Program-made: the position numbers and the translations under genes | Shown here: positions 36,720 to 45,467 of the stretch, piece after piece | How positions within the stretch are numbered: the stretch's first letter is position 1 | How the letters are laid out: every line of letters begins with the position of its first letter | Assembly (NCBI GenBank): GCA_947594835.1 | Contig: CANQEH010000019.1 | Span: forward strand, 1-56,216 | From: an uncultured Acetatifactor sp. | Lineage (GTDB): Bacteria > Bacillota > Clostridia > Lachnospirales > Lachnospiraceae | DNA length: 56,216 nucleotides | Direction of reading: 5' to 3' | Notes under the pieces: generated by a model | Seen by the model: the letters and a program-made list of their open reading frames with translations, nothing else | The model's database searches: none | What the model was told of the DNA's origin: nothing

Positions 36720-36891
36720 GCCTTCTTTTGAACCAGACCTACTTCTGTCAGACCTGCAACTTTTGAACTATGCTTACATCTTTTCAACTAAACCTATCTC
36801 TTTTCAATTTCCGGGGAAACCCCAATACCGGGCTCTCTAGCTTGCCCACCACCGCTGAAAACACATCTTTCGGATCCCCTCGGAAGAAGAC
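36720..36891. other. Non-coding stretch with short 20-nt-spaced repeats
   Basis: No gene is supported. TTTTGAACC (36726), TTTTGAACT (36761), TTTTCAACT (36781) and TTTTCAATT (36801) recur, the last three at exact 20-nt steps. No function is evident. Confidence 0.45.
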
Positions 36892-36927
36892 GCAAAGAAA
36901 GCCGGGATGGCTCCCGGCTCTCTTTTG
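36892..36927 (-). terminator. Terminator of the YtrA-type ABC operon
   Basis: GAGCCGGGAGCCATCCCGGC on the minus strand forms a tight GC hairpin followed by TTTCTTTG. Confidence 0.85.
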
Positions 36928-36961
36928 CCTCCTGTGCTGCTTCGGGCAGAAGGCGTATCCC

Positions 36962-39319
36962 TTATTTTTCCGGCTCTGTGGGATCAGCCGCCTCCTGGAT
37001 CGCGTCCAGGGCGGGTCCAAACAGCGCCGCGTATTTCTCCGGCAGATCTCCCTTGCGGATGTAGCAGCGGCTGCCGTAGGCGTCCTCTCCGCTCCCGGCC
37101 ACCGTCACTGTCACTCCCAGCCCTGCAGGCTCAAAAAAGTTCGTATCATTGGGCCATGCATAGCCGAGCAGTCCCACCAGCTCCTCGATCTCCTGGGGCG
37201 AGGTGATGTTTACCCGGATGGTCATGACCTCGTTTGCGGGCACATCCCCCAGACGGATGGCGTCCCCCGGCCCACAGGAGAACAGATGCTTCTCTCCGTT
37301 GTATTCCTCAATCGTCACCTGGTGGGCCGCCATCCAGGCGTCGTCCACGGTCTCCCCTTTTGTCCCTTCCAGCCCGAAATAGGCCGCCGCCCGTTCCCTG
37401 CCGTCCAGGGCTCCTTCCCCGGCACACAGGGATTGCGGGTCGTCAATCAAAAGCGAGATCTCATGGATCTGCGCTGGCGCGATATCCTCCGCCCATTCTC
37501 CCCAGCCGGTCTGACGCAGGGCTTCTATCGTGTTTTGCATGGTGTCGTACACATCCAGGGTATACCAGCGGGTCTGTCCCTGGCTGTCCTCAGCCCGGAT
37601 GCCGACTTCCGTCATCAGCCGCCCCTTTCCGCTTCCCAGGACGGCCTCCGGGTATTCCTCCACATCCCGGTTGTACGCCGCAAGGATCGTCCGGGCCTGC
37701 TCCCCAAAGCCTTCCTCCACTGTGATTTCCCTGCCGCTTCGGTAAAACCGCATATAGTCATAGCTTGCGATGTCCTCTAAAGGTATGCGGTAGCTGCTGC
37801 GCATATATTCCGAACTGACAAGCAGAGGCCACACCACATCCTTATCCTGAGGGGAGACGTAGTAACTTCGGTAATAGCTCCTGCCGTTTGTCAGCGTCAC
37901 CCTTACCTGTACCGTGCGTCCCCCTGCTCCCACCTCCTCCGATTCCCCCAGAGTAGATGCAGGCCGGGTAAAGCTGTCAGTAGTAGCGACCGGTGTGGAA
38001 TACCACCCCAGGCCCCTTCCAGCCATCCGCTCTAAAAAGGCATACGATGCCTCCACGTCGGTCAGGTGCATACTGCCCTGGCCGTTTTCGGTGTCTTCCC
38101 AGGAAGAGCCTGTATTGGAAAAGTCGCCGCAGAGGAGGGCAATCTCCGCCACCTTCTCCTTGGAGGGCAGATAGTGGTCAAAGCCGAACCAGTCGCCCCG
38201 GAAGGCAAAGCCGGTCAAAAGACAGAGGGCCGCTGTCACAGCGATCTGCAGCCTGTGGGCAAAAAATGCCTTAAACTCCATACGAAAGATCATGTTTGTG
38301 ACGCCGAAGGCCAGCACCCCGAAAAGCAGTGTGCCAAACACTCCCCAGCCTGCGCCGCCGTCGGTGATTTCTGTGAAAAACAGCCAGCCGCCCAGCCCGG
38401 CGGCGCCCCCTGCCAGAAACTGCATAAACGCCCTGGCCGCCTTGTTTTTTACCCCCTGCTCCGCCAGCTCCGAGGGACGCTTCCGATACAGCACATAGGC
38501 CGCCGTCCCAAGAAGCGCCGCCGCAAGGAGGTTCGCGCAGATCTGGCCGCCCAGGCCCGCAAGATCCGGCACGCTTTTCTCCAGATTTCCCGCCCAGTCC
38601 ACCGCCAATGACACAGCCGACACCAGGGGCGAAAAGCGGATACCCACCGACAGGCTGCGGCTGATGGTGGGGCTGTAGGCCACGGTGGACATATATGTCT
38701 CCAGCATACCGACGCCCAATCCCCAGACACCGATGACGCCGCATCCCAAAATGACCGTACTCACCAGGGTGTTTAACACATTTCCGCTTAACATCACCGC
38801 CGTCAGGGCTAAATGGTACACCACCAGAAACAGGATCAGCAAAGCAAGCAGGATCTGGAACGCGGTCTTCACCATGTACTCCACCCCATCCCCCGCTGCT
38901 CCTGCGGCGGATAAGTCTCCGAGAGAAAGGGCAAGGGTCACGAAAAGTCCCAGCGCCAGGGGCAGCAGCCAGATGAAAAACCCATTGGCGTAGCAGGCCC
39001 AGTACCAGGTGTTGCGCCGGATAGGCAGGGCATGGTAGGTATCGGTCATCTGCCTGTGGAAGACAAACCGGAAACCGGCGATCCCTACGATCAGCGCTCC
39101 CACGACGGTGTAGACGATGCCCGCCACAGGATAATAGCTTCCGTAAAACTCCCGTACATAGCGCAGCACTGTCATTGTATCCATGCTCTGGCTGCTTGCC
39201 CCCGCCAGATACGCCACCGGCAGCATCAGAAAGCTGACCAGACCCGCCAGGGCAGCCGTCCAGACCCTGTGCCGCATATCCTCCCCCAGGGCTTTAAAGA
39301 ATAAGCGCTTTGACGTCAT
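36962..39319 (-). CDS. ABC-2-like membrane subunit with large C-terminal domain
   Basis: A 785-residue protein. The first ~375 residues contain 8-10 transmembrane helices; the loop LPIRRNTWYWACYANG after the second or third helix is typical of Clostridial ABC-2-like permeases. The remaining ~400 residues are soluble, probably extracellular, with regular beta-rich segments (possibly DUF6449; remembered, not checked). It overlaps the ATPase gene by 26 nt, so they form one transporter. In YtrA systems this type of pump responds to cell-wall-active compounds. Confidence 0.8.
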   Translation of the reverse strand: MTSKRLFFKALGEDMRHRVWTAALAGLVSFLMLPVAYLAGASSQSMDTMTVLRYVREFYGSYYPVAGIVYTVVGALIVGIAGFRFVFHRQMTDTYHALPIRRNTWYWACYANGFFIWLLPLALGLFVTLALSLGDLSAAGAAGDGVEYMVKTAFQILLALLILFLVVYHLALTAVMLSGNVLNTLVSTVILGCGVIGVWGLGVGMLETYMSTVAYSPTISRSLSVGIRFSPLVSAVSLAVDWAGNLEKSVPDLAGLGGQICANLLAAALLGTAAYVLYRKRPSELAEQGVKNKAARAFMQFLAGGAAGLGGWLFFTEITDGGAGWGVFGTLLFGVLAFGVTNMIFRMEFKAFFAHRLQIAVTAALCLLTGFAFRGDWFGFDHYLPSKEKVAEIALLCGDFSNTGSSWEDTENGQGSMHLTDVEASYAFLERMAGRGLGWYSTPVATTDSFTRPASTLGESEEVGAGGRTVQVRVTLTNGRSYYRSYYVSPQDKDVVWPLLVSSEYMRSSYRIPLEDIASYDYMRFYRSGREITVEEGFGEQARTILAAYNRDVEEYPEAVLGSGKGRLMTEVGIRAEDSQGQTRWYTLDVYDTMQNTIEALRQTGWGEWAEDIAPAQIHEISLLIDDPQSLCAGEGALDGRERAAAYFGLEGTKGETVDDAWMAAHQVTIEEYNGEKHLFSCGPGDAIRLGDVPANEVMTIRVNITSPQEIEELVGLLGYAWPNDTNFFEPAGLGVTVTVAGSGEDAYGSRCYIRKGDLPEKYAALFGPALDAIQEAADPTEPEK

Positions 39320-40196
39320 AGCCTTTTACCTCCGTTTCACTGATAAAGATTTCCTCCAAAGACAGGGGCAGCAGTTCAAAGAACACAGGGGCAAGCTGCT
39401 CCATATAGGCTTCCACAGCCTCCCTCTCCCCCCGGACGGTAAAGGTATAGAGCGCCCCCCGGTTCTCCATGGTGAGCACCGAAAGATCCCGCCGGATCGC
39501 CTCCAGCATCCGATCCTGTCGGATCACGCACTGCACCTTGTGAATGTTTGACTTCATCTCGTCTAAATCCCGCTCAAACAGAATGCCGCCCTTGTGGAGC
39601 AGGCCCACGTATTCGCAGACGTCTTCCAGCTCCCGCAGATTGTGGGAGGCCACCACCGGGGTCATCCCCCGCTCCTCGATCTCCTTCACAAACAGGGTTT
39701 TCACCGCCTGGCGCATCACAGGATCCAAACCGTCGAAGGTCTCGTCGCAGAGCAGATATTTTGTGCCCGCGCTGATGCCGCAGAGGACGGAGAGCTGTTT
39801 TTTCATGCCCTTGGAAAAGGTGTTGATCTTGCGCTTTTCCTCCAGGCCGAATTTCTGCATCAGCTCCCTGCACCTGTCCTTATCAAAGGAGGGGTAAAAT
39901 GAAGCGTACAGCCGCACCATGTCCAGGGGCGTTCCGCTTCGGAAAAAATAAGGGCTGTCTGAGATGTAAAAAATCTTTGCCTTCACCGCCGGATTGTCCC
40001 AGACCGGCGCTCCGTCCACCAGAATTTCTCCTTCGTCCGGCTTAAGCACGCCGGCGATCAGGCGCATCAGGGTGGACTTGCCCGCCCCGTTGGTACCGAT
40101 CAGGCCAAAGACGTGGCCCTCCTCGATGGAAGCGCTGACGCCGTCTATGGCTTTCACCCCGTCAAACTGTTTGTGGATATTCTGTAACGTGATCAT
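39294..40196 (-). CDS. ABC transporter ATP-binding protein (YtrB-like)
   Basis: A 300-residue ATPase: Walker A GTNGAGKST near residue 37, signature FSKGMKKQLSV, Walker B YLLCDETFDGLD and switch His in SHNLREL. A ~70-residue C-terminal extension follows. The signature SKGMKKQ and length match ATPases of GntR-regulated YtrB-type transporters. The ATG at 40196 overlaps the GntR stop (ATGA), so the operon is translationally coupled. Confidence 0.9.
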   Translation of the reverse strand: MITLQNIHKQFDGVKAIDGVSASIEEGHVFGLIGTNGAGKSTLMRLIAGVLKPDEGEILVDGAPVWDNPAVKAKIFYISDSPYFFRSGTPLDMVRLYASFYPSFDKDRCRELMQKFGLEEKRKINTFSKGMKKQLSVLCGISAGTKYLLCDETFDGLDPVMRQAVKTLFVKEIEERGMTPVVASHNLRELEDVCEYVGLLHKGGILFERDLDEMKSNIHKVQCVIRQDRMLEAIRRDLSVLTMENRGALYTFTVRGEREAVEAYMEQLAPVFFELLPLSLEEIFISETEVKGYDVKALIL

Positions 40197-40564
40197 TGTC
40201 CGTCCTCCCGGTAAATTGTCTGCAGCCGCTCCCCCAGTTCCTCCTGGGACAGACCCGCCTCTTTGGCCTGCGCCGTCATCTCCATCCATTGGGAGAGCAC
40301 CTGCTTTTGCCTGTGCTCCTTCCACTCGCTCTCCGCGGTGACAAAGCTGCCCCGTCCGGAGACCGTGTAGAGGTAGCCGTCCTGTTCCAGCTGGGCATAG
40401 GCCCGCTGGACGGTGTTTGGGTTGATGGACAGCTCCATTGCCAGGCTGCGCACGCTGGGCATCTTCGTCAGCGGTTCCAGACCGCCGCTTGCGATGAGCC
40501 GTTCCAGCTTTTCCACCACCTGTTCGTAGATGGGGCGTTTGTCCCGATAGTCCAACAAAATCAT
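40193..40564 (-). CDS. GntR-family repressor, YtrA subfamily
   Basis: A 123-residue regulator with a winged helix-turn-helix (KMPSVRSLAMELSINPNTVQRAYAQLEQDGYLYTVSGRGSFV) and the short helical C-tail that distinguishes YtrA proteins from larger GntR types. It is the first gene of its operon, with the transporter downstream. The exact YtrA operator lies on its promoter, so autorepression and induction by envelope stress are likely. Confidence 0.92.
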   Translation of the reverse strand: MILLDYRDKRPIYEQVVEKLERLIASGGLEPLTKMPSVRSLAMELSINPNTVQRAYAQLEQDGYLYTVSGRGSFVTAESEWKEHRQKQVLSQWMEMTAQAKEAGLSQEELGERLQTIYREDGQ

Positions 40565-40648
40565 AGCCGCTCTTTTCCCTTTCTCCCTCTCTTAAAAAAC
40601 TCCCGCCCAGGTCGGCAGGATTCTCCGCCGTATCCGCCCAATGTTTTA

Positions 40649-40673
40649 AGTGTACTAATTAGCTTAATACACT
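40649..40673. promoter_or_regulatory. YtrA operator, AGTGTA-N13-TACACT
   Basis: The half-sites AGTGTA (40649-40654) and TACACT (40668-40673) are separated by exactly 13 nt, matching the operator reported for Bacillus subtilis YtrA. The site overlaps the end of the -10 element of the GntR promoter. Confidence 0.9.
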
Positions 40674-40700
40674 TATAGCACAAAAAGATCCGGCTGTCAA
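40672..40700 (-). promoter_or_regulatory. Promoter of the YtrA-type operon
   Basis: TTGACA (40695-40700) and TATAAG (40672-40677), 17-nt spacer, minus strand. The -35 lies in the loop of the upstream terminator. Confidence 0.85.
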
Positions 40701-40712
40701 CCGGATCTTTTT
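40682..40712 (-). terminator. Terminator after the sugar isomerase-like gene
   Basis: AAAAAGATCCGG/CCGGATCTTTTT, 12-bp stem, 7-nt loop (TTGACAG on the minus strand), run of T at the end. Confidence 0.88.
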
Positions 40713-40787
40713 CTTTCAGGGCGGACTGTTGTTTTTCTCTCAAAGCAGACTGTTTCTGGGGACGCCTGTTTTCCGCCCGGATTGCCC

Positions 40788-41624
40788 TTAAAGGTTTTGG
40801 TACTGCTTCAGGATAAAGTCCTTCGCCTGTTGGTTGTTCTCCGGCTTTGTATCCTCCAGGGTGGCATGGATATAGGGCTTTCTCTCCTTGATAAAGCGCA
40901 GGATGGGTGTGTAGTCCATCTGCCCGAAGCCGCAGCCCACAGACACCAGCTTTCCTTCCCGGATCACAAAGTCTTTTAAGTGCACCATGGCCACATCCGG
41001 GCCCAGCAGGTCGATGGCTTCCGCAAAGATGGCTTCCCTGTCCCGGTAGTTTTCCATCTCCAACAGGTTCACCGGGTCAAAGATGATCTGCAGGTTCGGG
41101 GATCCAATCTCGTCCAGCACCCTCCTGGCGCGCTTCGGATTGCAGACAATGTGGCGGTACACCGGCTCGATGGCCAGCACCACTCCCATCTGTTCCGCGT
41201 ATGCCACCACCGGCCGCAGATTGCGGATAAAGGTCTGAAGGGCTTCCTCCGTGTGGCACTGGGCCGTAAAGGTATAAGTGGTGTTTGGCGCTCCCGTCTC
41301 CGTGCCCACCACGCCGCAGCCCAGCCAGGAAGCAAAGCGCAGATGGGCCATATAGCGGTGCACCGTCTGTGCCAGCTGCCCCTGGTCGGGGGTGGCCAGA
41401 TTCAGATAACACCCCAATACGGCGATGTCCACCTGGTTTCTGGCAAAGACATTTTTGATATACATGGCAAGGCCCGGGGTCAGCGCCTCGTCGGTGGTGG
41501 GGAACTCATCAATGACCTTGGACAGCGCCAGGTGCCCGCAGGCAAACCCCAGCTGATGTACATCGGCAATGCGCTCCTCAAAGGGAAGTTTTTTTGTATC
41601 GTGTAACCGGATCCCTAACTGCAT
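40788..41624 (-). CDS. Sugar phosphate isomerase/epimerase-like TIM-barrel protein
   Basis: A 278-residue protein of the xylose-isomerase-like TIM-barrel group. Metal-ligand candidates are in GVVLAIEPVYRH (Glu), IIFDPVNLLEMEN (Asp), VHLKDF (His, Asp) and the final IHATLEDTK (Glu). The ATG at 41624 has AGAGG 5 nt upstream. It lies 63 nt downstream of the GH28 gene in the galacturonate region, so a uronate or other sugar epimerase role is plausible, but the substrate cannot be read from the sequence. Confidence 0.8.
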   Translation of the reverse strand: MQLGIRLHDTKKLPFEERIADVHQLGFACGHLALSKVIDEFPTTDEALTPGLAMYIKNVFARNQVDIAVLGCYLNLATPDQGQLAQTVHRYMAHLRFASWLGCGVVGTETGAPNTTYTFTAQCHTEEALQTFIRNLRPVVAYAEQMGVVLAIEPVYRHIVCNPKRARRVLDEIGSPNLQIIFDPVNLLEMENYRDREAIFAEAIDLLGPDVAMVHLKDFVIREGKLVSVGCGFGQMDYTPILRFIKERKPYIHATLEDTKPENNQQAKDFILKQYQNL

Positions 41625-41687
41625 CCTTTCCTCTCTTTCCGCCACGGGTCCTCGCCCCCGGCTTAACTGCTGCCTGTGTTTTCCCCT

Positions 41688-43841
41688 TCACTCCGGGGTG
41701 TGGCCTTTCTTGATCAGTTCCTCCACTCCGATGAACTCACAGGGCGCTCCCTCCTGACCCTCCACGGCCACGTTCTCCATGACAAGCTTTGCCACGTTCC
41801 TGGCAAAGATGCCGCGCTTTGTGCACTTGGGGACGCCCTCCGACATGGCGGGCACGTCGCACCTGGGGTTTTCCGCATAGGAAAACGAAAGATTCCGCAT
41901 CTGGATCTCCTCGATCTTCTGCTCCGGCAGCCCGTCGAAAAAGGCTGCCGCCACATGGCAGTTGGTGCACTCCATATTTTCAAATACCATTTTCTGAATG
42001 GAAGGCGTCCGCTCGTCCACCGGGTAGGGCTCCCTGGACTGGACGTAAGGGGTCTTTCCGTCCGGGTCGCAGAAATAAAAGGCGTTTACCACCAGGGGCG
42101 TCATCACATGATCCAGAGTCAGGTTCCGGAAGGTGATGCCGGAGAGCACCGCGTCCTTTCCCCGGCCCCTGCGGGTCTTGATGCGAAGCCCCCTGTCCGT
42201 GCGGCGGAAGATGCAGTCCTCCACCGTCAGATCCTTCACGCCGCCTGCCATCTCGCTGCCCAGGGTCACGGCGCCGTGGCCGTCCTCCATCAGGCACTGG
42301 CGGATGTGGATGTTCTCCGAGGGCCGCTTGTAGGTTTTCCCCATGTAGATTTTGCCGCTCTTGACCGCAATGCAGTCGTCCCCCAGGGAAAACCGCACGC
42401 CCAAAATCTCCACGTTGCGGCAGGACTCCGGATCTAAGCCGTCGGTGTTGGGAGAATCGGAAGGGTTCTCCACATTCAGATCCAGAAAGCGCAGGTCGTC
42501 GCTGAAGTACGGGTGCAGCGTCCAGGCCGGGGAATTGCAGCAGGTGATCCCCTGGAGGGTCACATTTTTGCAGTGGTTTACAAAAAACAGCCGGGGCCGG
42601 AACACATCTTTGATCTTTTTGACGTCCTTCCACCAGGTATCCTTGGAGGCATTGCCGTTTAAGGTGCCCTTGCCGTAGATGACCACGTCCTCCACATTCA
42701 CGCCGCAGAGGATGGCGGTGTACATGGGCAGGGGATTGCCCTCCCAGCTTCCCAGATTGTACTGCCCCTTCTCGTCATAGCTCTCTATCATGCCGGGAAA
42801 GACGGGGAATTTCTCCTTGTCGGTAAACGCCTTTAACTCTGCGCCCTCCGCCAGCTCCAGCCGCAGATGGCTCTTTAAAAAGAGGCTGGTGATACGGTAA
42901 CAGCCTGCGGGCACCAGCACCCTGCCTTTCTCCGGGCAGGCCAGGATTGCCGCCTGGATGAAATGGGTGTCGTCCTGCACGCCGTCCCCCTTGGCCCCAA
43001 AGCGCCTTACGTCCAGGGTCACAAATTCCTCCTCGGTGCAAAAGCACAGCTCCCCCTGCTTTTCCCCGCCGTCATACACCTCCACCCGCTGGCTGCTGCC
43101 GGGGCGCAGATCGGACAGGGAGGTGATCACCTTCCGGGCAGTGAGCGCTTCCCTGCCGTTTACCAGCACGCGGTAAGGCTTCCTGGTATAATAGCGCCCG
43201 CCGTCTTTGATCTCGATGACCGCGCTTCTTGCCGTGCAAAAGACAAGGCCCACCGCCAAACAGGACGCCCCGCCCTGGGAGCCGTCCACAGGGCTTTCTT
43301 CCCTGGGAGCGTCTTTGACAGCCATCTGATATTTTTCCGCCAGAAGCAGGTGCGCTGCGCAGCCTCTTTCCACGGCGCCGCGGATCGAGCTGTCCGCCGG
43401 GCCGCCTGCGGGGCCGAAACTCCCCTCCTTCAGATACCGGGCCATGGCGCGGCGTACCCTCTTTTGGAACAGGTCGGTCATCTCCCGGTAATACTCGTAG
43501 AGCTGGGGGCTCATACAGCCGATGGTGCCGATCAGCGTCTCTAAAAAAGCCGCCGTGTGCTCCAGGGTGTCGTCTTCCTCCAGCTTCCCGTCCAGAATCC
43601 GCATCTGCGCCAGCAGATCCGGGTAGCCCTCCTTCTTGTTGCACTCCGTCTCATAGGCCGCATAGACGGGATAGACCAGCTTCGCGGCCTCGTAGGGATC
43701 GGAATCCACGGAAGCTGTGTCGAACAGGCCGTCTGAGGTTCTGGGGAGCCGCCGGATGGCTTCCCACTGGGCCGCCGCCGAAGCCGCGTCGCCCTTCTGG
43801 ACGCTGATCAGAGCCGCTGTCAGTTCCTTTTTCATGCTCAT
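41688..43841 (-). CDS. Polygalacturonase-type GH28 with N-terminal helical and beta domains
   Basis: A 717-residue protein in three parts: a helical region (about 1-175), a small beta-sandwich (about 190-270), and a parallel beta-helix from VRRFGAKGDG onward. All GH28 catalytic motifs are intact: NTDG (Asp467), GDD (Asp488, Asp489), GHG (His522) and RIK (Arg553, Lys555). There is no signal peptide, so it should trim imported oligogalacturonides. The helical region has YEAAKLVYPVYAAYETECNKKEGYPDLL-like text that recalls part of GH88/GH105 barrels, but it is too short to be one. AAAGG 5 nt upstream supports ATG 43841. Confidence 0.88.
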   Translation of the reverse strand: MSMKKELTAALISVQKGDAASAAAQWEAIRRLPRTSDGLFDTASVDSDPYEAAKLVYPVYAAYETECNKKEGYPDLLAQMRILDGKLEEDDTLEHTAAFLETLIGTIGCMSPQLYEYYREMTDLFQKRVRRAMARYLKEGSFGPAGGPADSSIRGAVERGCAAHLLLAEKYQMAVKDAPREESPVDGSQGGASCLAVGLVFCTARSAVIEIKDGGRYYTRKPYRVLVNGREALTARKVITSLSDLRPGSSQRVEVYDGGEKQGELCFCTEEEFVTLDVRRFGAKGDGVQDDTHFIQAAILACPEKGRVLVPAGCYRITSLFLKSHLRLELAEGAELKAFTDKEKFPVFPGMIESYDEKGQYNLGSWEGNPLPMYTAILCGVNVEDVVIYGKGTLNGNASKDTWWKDVKKIKDVFRPRLFFVNHCKNVTLQGITCCNSPAWTLHPYFSDDLRFLDLNVENPSDSPNTDGLDPESCRNVEILGVRFSLGDDCIAVKSGKIYMGKTYKRPSENIHIRQCLMEDGHGAVTLGSEMAGGVKDLTVEDCIFRRTDRGLRIKTRRGRGKDAVLSGITFRNLTLDHVMTPLVVNAFYFCDPDGKTPYVQSREPYPVDERTPSIQKMVFENMECTNCHVAAAFFDGLPEQKIEEIQMRNLSFSYAENPRCDVPAMSEGVPKCTKRGIFARNVAKLVMENVAVEGQEGAPCEFIGVEELIKKGHTPE

Positions 43842-43904
43842 ATTTTCCTTTCTTATCCTATTTCTCTCCTGCTTTTTTCTCCTGCCCCATATCGGAGTTT
43901 TACC

Positions 43905-43944
43905 AAAAAGACTGCCCCTTCCTGTGTGATGGGACAGTCTCTTT
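43905..43944 (-). terminator. Terminator after uxaA
   Basis: AGACTGTCCC/GGGGCAGTCT stem with a 12-nt loop and five T on the minus strand, between uxaA and the GH28 gene. I see no strong promoter between it and GH28, so partial readthrough is likely. Confidence 0.8.
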
Positions 43945-43973
43945 TGCTCTGTTTCTCTCTTCCGCCCTGGGCC

Positions 43974-45467
43974 CTACAACGTCACGCCCTGCTTGAAGAT
44001 GGCCATGTCGTGGAAGCCTGCCGCCTCGCTGCAGACCTTTTTGCCGGAAGCCACCGCGATCACCTCGTCAAAGAGCTTCTGGGTCTCCGCCTCAAAGTCC
44101 CCGTCCTCCGCCAGCACGCCTGCGTTAAAGTCGATCCAGTTGGACTTCTTTCCCGCTAGGGCCGAGTTGGTGGAGATCTTCATGGTGGGGACGGGAGACG
44201 CAAAGGGAGTTCCCCGCCCTGTGGTGAACAGCACGATATGGGCTCCTGCCGCCGCCAGGGCCGTGGCCGCCACCAGATCGTTGCCCGGTGCGCTGAGAAG
44301 GTTTAACCCCCGGGTCTTCACCGTCTCGCCGTACTGCAGCACTCCTTGCACCGGCGCACTGCCGGACTTCTGGGTACAGCCCAGGGATTTGTCCTCCAGC
44401 GTGGAGATCCCGCCCTTTTTGTTGCCCGGGGAGGGGTTCTCGTAGATGGTCTGGTTGTAGCTTTTGAAGTAATTCTTAAAATCATTGATCAACGCCACCG
44501 TCTGTTCAAACAGCTCCGGGGTGGCGCAGCGGTTCATCAGAAGGGTCTCCGCGCCGAACATCTCGGGCACTTCCGTCAGGATGGTGGTGCCCCCCTTGGA
44601 GATCAAAAGGTCGGAGAAACGCCCCACTAAGGGATTGGCCGTGATGCCGGAGAGGCCGTCGCTTCCGCCGCATTTCATGCCGATCACCAGCCTGGAAGCG
44701 CTGACGGGCACTCTCTCAAACCCTGCCGCATAGTCGATCAGGCCCTTGATGAGCTCCACCGCCTGGGCAATCTCGTCCTCCACCTCCTGGCACACCAGGA
44801 ATTTGACCCTGTTTTCGTCGTAGTCCCCCAGATAGGGCTTCAGCACGTCGATGTTGCTGTTCTCGCAGCCAAGCCCCAGCACCAGCACGCCCCCGGCGTT
44901 GGGATGGCCGATCAGATCCGCTAAGATCTTTCTGGTGTTTTCCTGATCGTCCCCCATCTGGGAACAGCCATAGGGGTGGGGGAAGGCGATGACTTCTTCC
45001 ACCGTCCCCTTGACAAAGGCGTTGGCCTGTCTGGCGATGGCCGTGGCCACATTGTTCACGCAGCCCACGGTGGGGATCACCCAGATATCGTTGCGCACGC
45101 CCACTTTCCCGTCGGGACGCACAAAGCCCGGAAAGGTCACATCCGGGGTGGTCTGCTGTTTTGGCTCCACCGGCTGGTAGGTGTACTCCAGGAGATCCCC
45201 CAGCCCGGTCTTTACGTTGTGGACGTGGATCCAGCTTCCCGCGCTGATGTCCTCCCTGGCGTTTCCGATGGGACAGCCGTACTTGATGACGGGAGCTCCC
45301 GCCGGGATGTGGCAGAGGGCCATCTTGTGGCCTGCGGGGATGTCCTCCAGGGCGGTGACGCAGGTTTCCTCCCCCTGCACCGTCACCTTCACCGCAGTGC
45401 CCTTGGGCAGTTCCTTTAAAGCCACCGCCACGTTGTCGTTTTCGTTGATCTTTATGAAATCCTGCAT
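43974..45467 (-). CDS. uxaA: Altronate dehydratase
   Basis: A 497-residue enzyme that converts D-altronate to 2-keto-3-deoxygluconate. Residues ~1-95 are a SAF domain (FIKINENDNVAVALKELPKGTAV) and the rest is the UxaA/GarD catalytic domain (VRNDIWVIPTVGCVNN; GLGCENSNIDVLKPY; GMKCGGSDGLSGITANP). It is the second gene after uxaB, overlapping it by 16 nt. It ends the main galacturonate route present in the window. Confidence 0.93.
   Translation of the reverse strand: MQDFIKINENDNVAVALKELPKGTAVKVTVQGEETCVTALEDIPAGHKMALCHIPAGAPVIKYGCPIGNAREDISAGSWIHVHNVKTGLGDLLEYTYQPVEPKQQTTPDVTFPGFVRPDGKVGVRNDIWVIPTVGCVNNVATAIARQANAFVKGTVEEVIAFPHPYGCSQMGDDQENTRKILADLIGHPNAGGVLVLGLGCENSNIDVLKPYLGDYDENRVKFLVCQEVEDEIAQAVELIKGLIDYAAGFERVPVSASRLVIGMKCGGSDGLSGITANPLVGRFSDLLISKGGTTILTEVPEMFGAETLLMNRCATPELFEQTVALINDFKNYFKSYNQTIYENPSPGNKKGGISTLEDKSLGCTQKSGSAPVQGVLQYGETVKTRGLNLLSAPGNDLVAATALAAAGAHIVLFTTGRGTPFASPVPTMKISTNSALAGKKSNWIDFNAGVLAEDGDFEAETQKLFDEVIAVASGKKVCSEAAGFHDMAIFKQGVTL

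Noticed and set aside
41676..42437. 253-residue plus-strand ORF
   Set aside because: Antisense to the GH28 gene, with no ribosome binding site or recognisable motif.
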